Assembly: GCA_051650265.1 (NCBI GenBank)
Contig: JBOFIR010000034.1
Location: 1-24,680 of the forward strand
Direction of reading: 5' to 3'
Length of the DNA: 24,680 bases
DNA from: JBOFEH01 sp051650265
Lineage (GTDB): Bacteria > Bacillota > Clostridia > Lachnospirales > Cellulosilyticaceae
Numbering within the stretch: position 1 is the first letter of the stretch; each line of letters starts with the position of its first letter. The notes beneath the pieces are model-generated. The model was not told the origin of the DNA, did no database searches, and saw nothing but the letters and a program-made list of their open reading frames with translations. Position numbers and translations under genes: made by a program. Shown in pieces: positions 13,628 through 22,155 of the stretch.

Positions 13628-16306
13628 ATGAATTACTCTAAAGATTCCAGAGACAAAGCGCAGGATGCGCAACAAGACAAAAAGAAAACAAAAAAGAAAA
13701 AGAAAACACGACTTACCGCTTTGCGAGTATTACTTATAACATTGATTATCTTGATTTTCGCCGGTTTTGGTGCAGGTCTTGGAATGTTCATTGGTATTAT
13801 CAAAAGTGCCCCTGACGTTTCTCAGATTGAACTCAAACCAACCACAGACTACACATCTTTCGTGTATGATCAAAATGGTTCAGAAGTTGACCGAATTGAT
13901 GGTGGGGAAAACCGTATCTATGCCAAACTTGATCAGATTCCTGTCAATCTTCAGCACGCTGTCGTAGCCATTGAAGATGAGCGTTTCTATGATCACAATG
14001 GGATTGATATCCGAGGCATCTTGCGTGCTGTTGTGAAAAACCTTAAGTCAGGTGATCTTTCAGAAGGTGCCAGCACCATCACACAACAGCTCGTTAAAAA
14101 TAACGTACTTTCTTCAGAGAAAAAGTTCACGCGTAAAATTCAAGAACAATATTTAGCCATTGAATTTGAAAAAATTTATGACAAAGCTATTATTTTAGAA
14201 TACTACCTCAATACTATGCCACTTGGCCGTGGTACAAACGGTGTACAAGCTGCTGCTAACCGCTATTTCAACAAAGATGTTTCTCAGCTTACATTAGCCG
14301 AAAGCGTTGTTCTAGCAGGTATCACCCAAGCCCCTACGCGTTTTGACCCTATCACAAATCCTGAAAACAACTGGGATAAAGCGCAAATTATTTTAGGCAA
14401 GATGGAGACACAAGGCTATATCACCCCAAGTGAGCATCAAGCAGCTCTTTTGGAAAACCCTTATGAGAACATCCAAGAAGTTCAACAGGAATATGCAGAA
14501 CAACCTACTCACAGCTATTTCGTAGATGCTGTTGTTGAGGAAGTCCTTGCTGATCTTCAATCAGAAAAAGGGATGACCGCTACACAAGCCAATAATATGA
14601 TCTATGGTGGCGGTGTACAAATTTACACAACACTCGATCAAAAGATTCAAAGCATCGTGGATACCTATATGGCAAAAGATGCCCTCTTCCCACAAAGCAA
14701 CGCTGATTTTAAGATCAACTACAGTGTCAGTGTTAAAAAAGCTGATGGATCTGTTGTTCATAAAGGCTGGGAAGGTATCGTAAAAAACGAAGCTGATATT
14801 GAGAAATTCAAACAAGCCAAACTTGATTCTATCGGTGTTACCACTTCCGAACTTGTTAAACAAGAAGTATTTTTAATTCCTCAACCACAAGCTGCCTTTG
14901 TGATCTCTGACTACCGTACAGGACAAGTCAAAGCACTTTCTGGTGGTCGTGGTGACAAACAAGGGGATCGTACGTTCAACCGTGCAACCCAGGCCAAACG
15001 TCAACCAGGTTCCACTTTCAAGATTCTCTCGGCCTATGCACCTGCACTAGATATGGGACTTCTTGCCCCAGGTTCAACACTCATTGATGAAGAGATCACT
15101 ATTGGTAAGTGGACACCACGGAACTGGTATAACTACTTTAAAGGCCCTGTATCTGTACGTGAAGCCATCTGGGACTCTATGAATATCCCAGCAGTTAAAG
15201 CCACTCAAATGGTTGGCCTTGATGCTGCTTTTGATTACCTTCAAAACTTTGGTTTCACTAATGTATTGCCTTCTGACAAAGTGCCTTCTCTTCCACTTGG
15301 TGGAATCAGCGGGATCACACTGATGGAACTCAATGCAGCGTATGCTGCAATTGCCAATAACGGAACATATATCGAACCAACACTCTATACAAAAGTACTT
15401 GACCGTGATGGTAATGTATTACTCGACAAGCAGCCAGAAACACATACTGTTATTAAAGAATCCACTTCTTCTATGATGACTAATATGATGCTAGATGTTG
15501 TCTCAAAAGGTACTGGAACACGTATCCGCAACAACTTTACAAGTCAACCTGTTGCTGGTAAAACTGGTACAACAAATGATAATAAAGACTTAACTTTCGC
15601 TGGCTATACACCATACTACGTAGCAAGTATCTGGGCTGGTCACGATAACAATAAAGATATGGGCAAAACAGGCGGTTTCCATCTGGATGTATGGAGTAGC
15701 ATCATGAACGATGTTCATAAAGGTCTTGAATATAAGAGCTTCCCACTCAATACTTCCGGCTATGTTGAAGCTTCTGTTTGTTCCCTTTCAGGTAAGAAAC
15801 CAACCTCGCTTTGCAAACTTGATTCTGACCATCGCATTGTAAGTGACTATTTCCTAAAGAGTCAGCTTCCTGAAGGTTCCTGTGATCGTCACGTTGAAAA
15901 ACGTGTCTGCACAGTTTCTGGTAAGATTGCTACAGAATATTGCCCTGCAGAGGTTGTAAAAAGCAAAGTCATTGGTCTTACATCTGGTACTGCTGATGCC
16001 GTAACACCTGCTGATTTATGTGATGTGCATACGGCTGAATCAGTAAAACCTGAAGAACCTGAACCATCTCTTCCAGATGGCACATGGCCTGACGGTTCTT
16101 GGCCAGATGGCACGTGGCCACCATCAACTGAGCAACCTGGTGAAGGTGGTAGCACAGTGCCTGAGGCACCTGATACAGGTACAGGCGATGGAACACCTGA
16201 AGTGACACCTCCAACTACACCAACGCCAGAACCAGAAGAACCACCTAAGCCACCAACCAATCCAGATGGCGGTGAGGATAACGGCTTCTTTGTTCCTCAA
16301 GGTTAA
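13628..16306 (+). CDS. Class A penicillin-binding protein (PBP1A type), bifunctional
   Basis: Membrane-anchored peptidoglycan synthase, 892 residues. A lysine-rich cytosolic tail (about residues 10-27) leads to one membrane helix (about 32-58). The GT51 transglycosylase domain has the catalytic Glu116 in EDERFYDHNG, then GASTITQQLVKN and ILEYYLNTMPLGRG. The transpeptidase domain has Ser462 in GSTFK, SMN at 517-519 and KTG at 645-647, so both activities look intact. After about residue 710 come two cysteine-containing segments (ASVCSLSGKKPTSLC, KRVCTVSGK) and a proline- and glycine-rich tail with three PDG-T/S-W repeats. The start at 13628 follows AGGAGG by 9 bases; the ATGs at 13610 and 13619 precede or overlap that site. 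Monocistronic, with its own promoter and a shared terminator. Confidence 0.95.
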   Translation: MNYSKDSRDKAQDAQQDKKKTKKKKKTRLTALRVLLITLIILIFAGFGAGLGMFIGIIKSAPDVSQIELKPTTDYTSFVYDQNGSEVDRIDGGENRIYAKLDQIPVNLQHAVVAIEDERFYDHNGIDIRGILRAVVKNLKSGDLSEGASTITQQLVKNNVLSSEKKFTRKIQEQYLAIEFEKIYDKAIILEYYLNTMPLGRGTNGVQAAANRYFNKDVSQLTLAESVVLAGITQAPTRFDPITNPENNWDKAQIILGKMETQGYITPSEHQAALLENPYENIQEVQQEYAEQPTHSYFVDAVVEEVLADLQSEKGMTATQANNMIYGGGVQIYTTLDQKIQSIVDTYMAKDALFPQSNADFKINYSVSVKKADGSVVHKGWEGIVKNEADIEKFKQAKLDSIGVTTSELVKQEVFLIPQPQAAFVISDYRTGQVKALSGGRGDKQGDRTFNRATQAKRQPGSTFKILSAYAPALDMGLLAPGSTLIDEEITIGKWTPRNWYNYFKGPVSVREAIWDSMNIPAVKATQMVGLDAAFDYLQNFGFTNVLPSDKVPSLPLGGISGITLMELNAAYAAIANNGTYIEPTLYTKVLDRDGNVLLDKQPETHTVIKESTSSMMTNMMLDVVSKGTGTRIRNNFTSQPVAGKTGTTNDNKDLTFAGYTPYYVASIWAGHDNNKDMGKTGGFHLDVWSSIMNDVHKGLEYKSFPLNTSGYVEASVCSLSGKKPTSLCKLDSDHRIVSDYFLKSQLPEGSCDRHVEKRVCTVSGKIATEYCPAEVVKSKVIGLTSGTADAVTPADLCDVHTAESVKPEEPEPSLPDGTWPDGSWPDGTWPPSTEQPGEGGSTVPEAPDTGTGDGTPEVTPPTTPTPEPEEPPKPPTNPDGGEDNGFFVPQG
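16073..16117 (+). repeat. Three 15-base tandem repeats in the PBP tail
   Basis: Three in-frame 15-base units encode PDGTW, PDGSW and PDGTW (residues 816-830 of the PBP). Units one and three are nearly identical at the DNA level; the middle unit differs at several positions, so the array is not freshly duplicated. Confidence 0.85.
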
Positions 16307-16307
16307 C

Positions 16308-16343
16308 AAAAAAACACCGAGATTTTAAATCTCGGTGTTTTTT
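16308..16343. terminator. Bidirectional terminator between the PBP and VanW genes
   Basis: Core stem ACACCGAGAT/ATCTCGGTGT flanked by A6 and T6 on each side (16308-16343), giving a hairpin with a U tract on either strand. It lies 1 base after the PBP stop and 4 bases after the VanW stop. Confidence 0.92.
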
Positions 16344-16347
16344 GTTC

Positions 16348-17826
16348 TTAATCATTTCCTAATTGTTTTTCTGGCTCAACCGTAGTTTCTGCTTCCATTC
16401 CCATAAAGCTCTCTAGTGGATCTTGCTCATTTTGCATAGGTACATTTGGTGCTTGTGGTATAGGTTTTGTTCCCACACGTACAAGTGCTGCACGTTCCCT
16501 ATAATAACTTTGGTTAATCAGTTCCTTGTGCACTAAGTCACCATTCTTATAACACATTTTATAGAGCTTGACTTTTTTGCCTTCTTGGGCACTTACCTTT
16601 TGAATTTGTTTGCCTAATTCTAGTATTTCATCCTCAACATACTTAGTCGGTGGCGCTGGGATAACTTCGATTGTCTCCGAATAAAATTTGATTTCATCAT
16701 ATTCTGGTTTCAGTATTTGATGACCAAATACATTCACAACCACTTTATTATCCTCACAATAACTTTCTACAAATACAGGATACTCAGTATTATTTTTAAA
16801 TTTAAAATCAATCATCCCCGATGCATAGGTTGCATCCCTGCCTAGTGGTACATACGCTACAGGCAATGAATGATTCTGCCTCATGGTAATATCCAAATTG
16901 GTCAACAAGATCGCATTGTATAGTGTAGATGCAACCTGGCATACCCCACCACCAATACCATCTTCGAGTTGTCCATTCACAATCACCTTAGAGGGGCGAA
17001 ATCCCTCTTCAAAAGTAATGGGTTCAAGCTGCTCACCCAGTGAGAATACTGCACCGGGTGCAACCACTTTATTAATTTTACGTGCTGCTACCTTTAAGTT
17101 TTGATTGCGTGAAGGGTCTGCGTTATTATAACTTGTTTGAAAACTTGCAACCGGATTTTGTACAACCTTCAAAGATTCTGCTGTAATGGCAGGTGTTGTT
17201 GGCTGCACTGCCGCTTCTATCACTGCCCCGAGTTCTCCGCGTCTCAGACACGCTATGACACGCTCCGATGTTACTGCTACATCTAGCGCCTCACCTGGCT
17301 GCTCAGGTGTTATGTTAAACTTACGATTTGCTCTTGTAATCGTTGCATCTACTGGTTTCTTTTCGAAGGGAGCTTGGCAGCTTGCTACCCATGCTGGCAC
17401 CTTACTTTCATCAAAAGTATAATCAATCTTTAGATTTACTGGTGCCAGCTGGTGTCTACCTGTAGCTAAAGCATAGCGATCCAGTAATCCCCTATCATGG
17501 CCAATCGCATAGGCCTGCTCTAGTGTCTGATCAAGTTGATACGCTGCAGATAAATCTTTGAGATTGAGTGTTACTTTAATCGCACCTCGTGCAAGGGTAA
17601 TGCCTTTGGTATTAAGGTAAGCTTGGCACTTAGGTTCTAAAAGTTCTCTTGCTTGTGCGGGCGTCATGCCACCCACAGGAATGCCTTCTATGGCTAGGTT
17701 CTGCGCTAATACTTGATCAAACTGCTTGACCGACACAAATATGTAACTCATAGCCCCTACAGTTCCCCCTAAGACTATGACAAGCAAACAGATTAAACTC
17801 CATTTGGCAACACTTCTACCCTTCAT
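16348..17826 (-). CDS. VanW family protein with peptidoglycan-binding-like domain
   Basis: Membrane-anchored extracytoplasmic protein, 492 residues. The N-terminal helix (about residues 8-32) is a signal anchor. A repeat region follows (about 40-225, IEGIPVGGMTPAQARELL and a related second part) like the PG_binding_4 domain common in clostridial VanW proteins. The VanW domain (about 228-365) has the family blocks SYNNADPSRNQNLKVAARKIN, APGAVFSLGE, GGGVCQVASTLYNAILLTNL and the conserved HSLPVAYVPLGRDATY. The C-terminal part ends in a charged, proline-containing tail. VanW is found in some glycopeptide-resistance clusters but most copies are chromosomal, of unknown function and cell-wall related; resistance should not be inferred here, and no vanA/H/X partner is in view. 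AGGAGGGG lies 6 bases before the ATG. Last gene of the helicase operon. Confidence 0.9.
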   Translation of the reverse strand: MKGRSVAKWSLICLLVIVLGGTVGAMSYIFVSVKQFDQVLAQNLAIEGIPVGGMTPAQARELLEPKCQAYLNTKGITLARGAIKVTLNLKDLSAAYQLDQTLEQAYAIGHDRGLLDRYALATGRHQLAPVNLKIDYTFDESKVPAWVASCQAPFEKKPVDATITRANRKFNITPEQPGEALDVAVTSERVIACLRRGELGAVIEAAVQPTTPAITAESLKVVQNPVASFQTSYNNADPSRNQNLKVAARKINKVVAPGAVFSLGEQLEPITFEEGFRPSKVIVNGQLEDGIGGGVCQVASTLYNAILLTNLDITMRQNHSLPVAYVPLGRDATYASGMIDFKFKNNTEYPVFVESYCEDNKVVVNVFGHQILKPEYDEIKFYSETIEVIPAPPTKYVEDEILELGKQIQKVSAQEGKKVKLYKMCYKNGDLVHKELINQSYYRERAALVRVGTKPIPQAPNVPMQNEQDPLESFMGMEAETTVEPEKQLGND

Positions 17827-17865
17827 ATAAAGCCCCTCCTATTCCAGTATGATATGATGCATGGA

Positions 17866-18045
17866 CTATCTCATTGAAAATGCCATTTGTGCAAATAAAC
17901 CGATTACCATTGTCAGAACAAGTAGCATACATACCGTTCCTACAATTGTCTTCTGATTTTTATTCATAAAGCGATACAGATTAAATGCCTCTTTTTTTTG
18001 AGCTGGCTTCTTAGCTTTTTTGTTAGTTTTTTGATTTGTTTTCAT
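17866..18045 (-). CDS. 59-aa single-pass membrane protein, translationally coupled to the helicase
   Basis: Small protein with a very basic cytosolic N-terminus (about residues 1-35, rich in Lys, Gln and Asn) and one membrane helix (about 38-57, IVGTVCMLLVLTMVIGLFAQ), ending at Arg59. By the positive-inside rule the N-terminus is in the cytosol. I do not recognise the family. The ATG at 18045 overlaps the helicase stop codon in an ATGA arrangement and GGAGG lies 7 bases upstream, inside the helicase gene. An in-frame upstream extension to 18063 lies before this ribosome binding site. It is followed after 39 bases by the VanW gene without a visible promoter or terminator. Confidence 0.72.
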   Translation of the reverse strand: MKTNQKTNKKAKKPAQKKEAFNLYRFMNKNQKTIVGTVCMLLVLTMVIGLFAQMAFSMR

Positions 18046-20057
18046 TTGGATTCCTCCACCCACATAATATTATTTTTTATACAGAAATCTAAATCTACAA
18101 TACGCGTCGTCCCATCATTAAAGAGGAGCTTACCTTTTGGTTTTGCAACTGCTGATAATATGGCAGTACCGTAAACTTTATGCACTACCTTTGTCCCAGG
18201 CTCAAGCACCGTTTGTGGTGTCCTCATCTCCAATACAAAAGGTGAAATAGGCACCTTTTCATTGTACCTTTTCTTTGGTGCAAAAATCAATAAATTTACC
18301 TTTGCACGTGTCAGTCCTACATAAAACAGCCTTCTCTCTTCTTCTAACTGTGCATCTCCTATACTTTTGTTGTGGGGTGTCACCCCATCATTGGCATCTA
18401 GCACACATACAGTATGAAATTCTAACCCTTTCGCACTATGCATTGTTGTCAAAACAACTGCATCCTGTCCCCTAGCAAGCTTCGTACTTTGCTTAATACT
18501 CATGGCCTGTTCATAAAGCGCTTCTTCCCATGCATCTGCCTGGGTATAACCTTTGACAGAGTCTTCAATTTCATCTAGTACCTCCATTAACCCAGAAGGT
18601 GGTACGCGCCTAAACTTGGCATATTCTTTGACATACTCGTCATAGCCGATGACCTTCCGGATATATGCTATTGCCTCTTTAAGTGGCTTATCTCTCAGTA
18701 CTTGAAGATGATAAATAAGCTGTTGAACAGGGTCCTTCTGCCAGTCACTAAGTGTATCAATCTTGAGAAGGTTAAAAAGAATACCCTCTCCTAAGCTACT
18801 TGCATTTGCTTGATGCGCCTTACTAATATAGCGTGACGGGCGATTGATAATTTTAAGCACATAATCATCTGCTCTTGGATTTTGCGCCAAACGCAGATAG
18901 GCTAGAATATCTTTGGTAATCCACTGGTCATACAAGGTAACCATTGTATCTTTAAGGCAAAAAGGAATATTGGCACCTAAGAGCATCTCAATCATCGGCC
19001 TTGCTTGAATATTGGTACGATAAATTACAGCACATTCGCTATAGGATTGTCCTGTTTCTTTATGTTTTAGAATTGCTTTTGTGACTTCAACTGCCTCCTC
19101 TTTCACATCTTCACAATAGATGATTTGAGGCATCACGCCTTCACCTTTAAAGCTTTTCATAACTTTATTATACCTCTTTTGATTGTGAAGTATAAGGTTA
19201 TTACTATAACTTAGTATATTTTTTGTAGACCGATAATTCACATCTAAAACCACATCCTCTGCTTCCTTAAAGTACTCGCTAAATTGAAGCAGAAATTCCG
19301 GTTTAGAGCCTCTAAAACCATAAATACTCTGATCGTCATCTCCCACTATGAAAAGATTACGGTGTTTACTTGCTAGGAGCTTGATCACCTCAAATTGTAC
19401 ACAATTGATATCTTGGAATTCATCAATTAAAATATATTGATAGCGCTTTTGAAAATATGTCAGAAGTTGCGGTTCCTGAGTCAATGCATGATAACAATCA
19501 AGTAGCATATCATCAAAATCAAACTTGCCCATGCGCTCCTTTTTATCTTCATAGGCGTGATACACTTGACTAAAAAGCTCTTTTGCTAAACCATCCGGAT
19601 GATAATACTTTGGTGCAATCATCTGATTTTTCATAAGTGTGAGGTGTGCTAAAAATACCTCTACAAAATCTTCATATTCGTCGCAATCCATCTGGCGATA
19701 AAGCTCTTCAATCATCTTTTTTTTCTGATCTTCTAACAGCAGATTGTCGAGCTGATAACGTTCGGCATTTGAAAATTTCAGTATTCTAAAAAAGATGGAA
19801 TGAAACGTGCCAAATGTCACACCCTTTCCACCAAAACATTCACTATAACGCATACGCATCTCTTCCGCAGCAGCTTTTGTAAAGGTAATAACCAGAATTT
19901 GATCGGGGCGACAGCTTAATGCTTCAATCATATAGGCAATGCGATGAATAATCACATGTGTTTTTCCAGAACCAGGACCCGCAATCACTCGTGTAGGCTT
20001 GAGTGCCATAGTAACAGCACGTAATTGGTTTTCATTTAAATTTGTTGTTATATTCAT
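18042..20057 (-). CDS. UvrD/PcrA-type superfamily 1 ATP-dependent DNA helicase
   Basis: Cytosolic 3'-5' DNA helicase of the UvrD/Rep/PcrA group, 671 residues. Motifs in order: Q motif LNENQLRAV, Walker A AGPGSGKT (K32), motif Ia VITFTKAAAEEMR, Walker B LIDEFQDI, motif III VGDDDQSIYGFRG, motif IV VNYRSTKNIL, motif V TTMHSAKGLEF and motif VI EERRLFYVGLTRA. The tail (about 625-671, PGTKVVHKVYGTAIL and on) resembles the C-terminal Tudor-like element of PcrA that contacts RNA polymerase. It is somewhat shorter than typical PcrA (about 720-750), so a second, full-length PcrA may exist elsewhere; for that reason I give no symbol. The ATG at 20057 gives MNITTNLNENQ, the usual start pattern; a GTG at 20063 would add two residues. 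Its ribosome binding site is poor. Confidence 0.93.
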   Translation of the reverse strand: MNITTNLNENQLRAVTMALKPTRVIAGPGSGKTHVIIHRIAYMIEALSCRPDQILVITFTKAAAEEMRMRYSECFGGKGVTFGTFHSIFFRILKFSNAERYQLDNLLLEDQKKKMIEELYRQMDCDEYEDFVEVFLAHLTLMKNQMIAPKYYHPDGLAKELFSQVYHAYEDKKERMGKFDFDDMLLDCYHALTQEPQLLTYFQKRYQYILIDEFQDINCVQFEVIKLLASKHRNLFIVGDDDQSIYGFRGSKPEFLLQFSEYFKEAEDVVLDVNYRSTKNILSYSNNLILHNQKRYNKVMKSFKGEGVMPQIIYCEDVKEEAVEVTKAILKHKETGQSYSECAVIYRTNIQARPMIEMLLGANIPFCLKDTMVTLYDQWITKDILAYLRLAQNPRADDYVLKIINRPSRYISKAHQANASSLGEGILFNLLKIDTLSDWQKDPVQQLIYHLQVLRDKPLKEAIAYIRKVIGYDEYVKEYAKFRRVPPSGLMEVLDEIEDSVKGYTQADAWEEALYEQAMSIKQSTKLARGQDAVVLTTMHSAKGLEFHTVCVLDANDGVTPHNKSIGDAQLEEERRLFYVGLTRAKVNLLIFAPKKRYNEKVPISPFVLEMRTPQTVLEPGTKVVHKVYGTAILSAVAKPKGKLLFNDGTTRIVDLDFCIKNNIMWVEESK

Positions 20058-20104
20058 TTCCACGGCTTCTTTCTTTTCCTATTCATCTCATATACTTGAA
20101 TTAC

Positions 20105-20113
20105 ATTATACCA
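20105..20113 (-). promoter_or_regulatory. Extended -10 element of the helicase operon
   Basis: TGGTATAAT on the minus strand, a perfect -10 with a TGn extension about 48 bases before the helicase ATG. The -35 match is weak. It lies back to back with the plus-strand TATAAT at 20142-20147. Confidence 0.55.
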
Positions 20114-20141
20114 TAATCTTTCATTTTGAATTAAAATAATT

Positions 20142-20147
20142 TATAAT
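20142..20147 (+). promoter_or_regulatory. -10 box of the membrane protein/GT4 operon
   Basis: A perfect TATAAT on the plus strand, 62 bases before the ATG at 20210. The -35 position (TTTCAT) matches poorly. It is divergent from the helicase promoter. Confidence 0.4.
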
Positions 20148-20209
20148 ACTCATAAGCAAATAGATCTGTAACCGTTTAACACAATATCCGCATGAAAGGA
20201 ATGGTTATA

Positions 20210-20851
20210 ATGAAATTATTGACACCACAGCTTCTTTATACGCTTGTTTTTGCTTTAGGTGTAGGAATTATTTTTTTCACATTATCGTTAAAAATCAAAA
20301 AAGGAACTACCCAGTCTAAGCAGTCTCTGGCATCCTTCCTAGATGCACAACAAGAAGCTAATTTTATCACAAAAAAAGAACTACCCAGTTCACTGCTCTT
20401 CCAGCCAACACTTGATCTTCTTCCTCAAGTTTCAGATCCAGTATGCATGACATGCTACAACACACTCCACCAACTTGCCAAGTTTCCTATGGCTAATCTA
20501 CAAGGCTATGATAACCTTACACTCAAAAAAGAATTTGGCGTCAATCATCTTGAAACATTATGTGACTATGAACAGCATTATATTCACTTTTTAAAGGCAC
20601 TTACAACGTATGGTATGACACTTAATGAGAAAGACTTTATTAAGGAGAGTATCTCCACGCTAGAATATTGTGTACAAATCGGGTGCAATTTAAACAATTG
20701 TTACTTATACTTAATTAGAAACTATGGTATAATGAAAGATAAGAATAGTCTTGAAGACCTAAAAGAATACCTCAAAGTGCAGCCGCCTTTGGGTAAGGAA
20801 GTGATTAGTATGCAGCTTGATGCTACACTTCAATCTATAAAAAATCAATAA
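20210..20851 (+). CDS. Uncharacterised membrane-anchored protein upstream of GT4 glycosyltransferase
   Basis: 213 residues. One N-terminal membrane helix (about residues 5-24, PQLLYTLVFALGVGIIFFTL) is followed by KIKKG, placing the rest in the cytosol. The soluble part is predicted helical and contains DPVCMTC (a CxxC) and a cysteine-rich segment CVQIGCNLNNCYLYL. The repeating helical pattern (residues about 115-205) is reminiscent of TPR-like repeats, but I do not recognise a family. I moved the start from 20192 to 20210, where AAAGGA lies 9 bases upstream. The gene is followed after 12 bases by the GT4 gene, whose ribosome binding site is in the gap, so the two are almost surely one operon. 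Confidence 0.72.
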   Translation: MKLLTPQLLYTLVFALGVGIIFFTLSLKIKKGTTQSKQSLASFLDAQQEANFITKKELPSSLLFQPTLDLLPQVSDPVCMTCYNTLHQLAKFPMANLQGYDNLTLKKEFGVNHLETLCDYEQHYIHFLKALTTYGMTLNEKDFIKESISTLEYCVQIGCNLNNCYLYLIRNYGIMKDKNSLEDLKEYLKVQPPLGKEVISMQLDATLQSIKNQ

Positions 20852-20863
20852 GAGGGTGTCCAT

Positions 20864-22084
20864 ATGAATATAGGTATATTTACCGATACCTACTCTCCTC
20901 AAATCAATGGAGTAGTAAGTTCTATCGTTACTTTAGAAAAACAATTACAAGCACAAGGGCATAACGTGTATATTTTCACTGTCAGCCATCCACAAGCAGA
21001 TCCAGCTCCTGGCCATGTCTATAGGCTCCCAAGTATGCCTTTTGTGTTTTTAAAAGACCATCGTGTAGGCCTACTCTATTCTACAAAAATTGTAAGACAG
21101 CTTAAAAAACTTAAATTGGATCTTATTTTATCTCAAACCGAATTTTCTCTCGGCTTTTTTGCAAAACTAATGTCCAAAAAACTACATATACCTATCATCC
21201 ATACGTATCATACGATGTATGAAGAGTATGTACATTATGTTTCTAAGGGTGTCGAACTTTCTCCAGAATTTGCACGTAAATACAGCAAGAAATTCTGTAA
21301 TGGTGTTGATGGTGTCGTAGCACCTACAGAAAAAACTAAGCATCTCTTAGAATCCTATGGTGTCACTACACCTATTCGAATTATACCAACAGGGATTGAC
21401 TTTACACCTTTTGACCCAAGAGGTTATGAGGAAGCAGAGATTCTTTCATTAAAAGAACAATTCGGTATTCCTCTTGATGCACCCGTTGTACTCTTTATTG
21501 GGCGTGTTGCCAAAGAAAAAAGTATCGACGTTGTCATTAGAGGATGTCAACTACTCTTTCAAAAAATGCCAAATGCCTGTCTTGTTATTGTAGGGGATGG
21601 TCCTGAACGCCAGTCTCTCCAAAGTCTTGTCCAATCACTTGGCATTGAAAAGAATGTCATTTTTACAGGTATGCAGCCTTGGGCTACAATCGGTAAATTC
21701 TATCAGTTAGGTACTGTCTTTGTAAGTGCTTCTGTGACTGAAACACAAGGTTTAACCTTCATTGAAGCAATGGCAGCCAAACTGCCTGTTCTTGCAAAAT
21801 ATGACGATAGTGTTAAAGGTGTCGTTATTAATGATTATAATGGAAAGCTCTTTGAAACATATGAAGAACTTGCAAAGATTCTTGAAAATATTTTAAGTGA
21901 TCCTACCAAACTTCAGCGTCTTGCAGACAATGCTATCGCATCTGTTGAACCGCTTTCTGCAGAACATTTTGGCGAAAATGCCCTTGTTTTCTATGATGAA
22001 GTATTGACTAACTATGAAATCCAAAGAGCTCTTCGTAAATCTAAACCCCAAAAAATTAAAACCTTGATTCAAAAAAAGCGTTAG
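20864..22084 (+). CDS. GT4 family glycosyltransferase (GT-B fold)
   Basis: Retaining glycosyltransferase of family 4, 406 residues, cytosolic and probably membrane-peripheral. The N-terminal lobe has FTDTYSPQINGVVSSI, HTYHTMYEEYVHYVSKG and VVAPTEKTKHLL; the C-terminal lobe has FIGRVAKEKSID, VGDGPERQSL and the EX7E nucleotide-sugar motif, Glu293 and Glu301 in ETQGLTFIEAMAA. This arrangement, especially the N-terminal NGV and HTYHTMYEEY blocks, is common in diacylglycerol glucosyltransferases and the related mannosyltransferases. A glycolipid synthesis role is therefore the best guess, but the sugar and acceptor are not visible from sequence. The C-terminus is very basic, which suits binding to anionic membranes. 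GAGGG precedes the ATG by 7 bases. Second gene of a two-gene operon. Confidence 0.88.
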   Translation: MNIGIFTDTYSPQINGVVSSIVTLEKQLQAQGHNVYIFTVSHPQADPAPGHVYRLPSMPFVFLKDHRVGLLYSTKIVRQLKKLKLDLILSQTEFSLGFFAKLMSKKLHIPIIHTYHTMYEEYVHYVSKGVELSPEFARKYSKKFCNGVDGVVAPTEKTKHLLESYGVTTPIRIIPTGIDFTPFDPRGYEEAEILSLKEQFGIPLDAPVVLFIGRVAKEKSIDVVIRGCQLLFQKMPNACLVIVGDGPERQSLQSLVQSLGIEKNVIFTGMQPWATIGKFYQLGTVFVSASVTETQGLTFIEAMAAKLPVLAKYDDSVKGVVINDYNGKLFETYEELAKILENILSDPTKLQRLADNAIASVEPLSAEHFGENALVFYDEVLTNYEIQRALRKSKPQKIKTLIQKKR

Positions 22085-22103
22085 CTAGAGCTAACGCTTT
22101 TTT
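22072..22103. terminator. Terminator of the GT4 operon, probably also of nth
   Basis: Stem GCGTTAGC/GCTAACGC (22078-22085 and 22090-22097) with loop TAGA, flanked by A6 and T6. Plus strand continues TTTTTTCTTT; the minus strand also ends in a T tract. The GT4 stop codon lies in the stem. nth stops 52 bases away on the other strand with no nearer hairpin. Confidence 0.9.
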
Positions 22104-22155
22104 CTTTGGTTAATCTTCAGTTGCAGTGATAACTATATGCTGTGCATTCCTTATT

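Noticed and set aside
15889..16309. Minus-strand open frames opposite the PBP tail
   Set aside because: They are shadows of the repetitive Pro/Gly-coding sequence and have low-complexity products; the shared terminator and VanW gene lie outside them.
16348..17826. VanW as evidence for vancomycin resistance
   Set aside because: VanW proteins are widespread in susceptible Clostridia and no van ligase, dehydrogenase, dipeptidase or VanRS genes are present.
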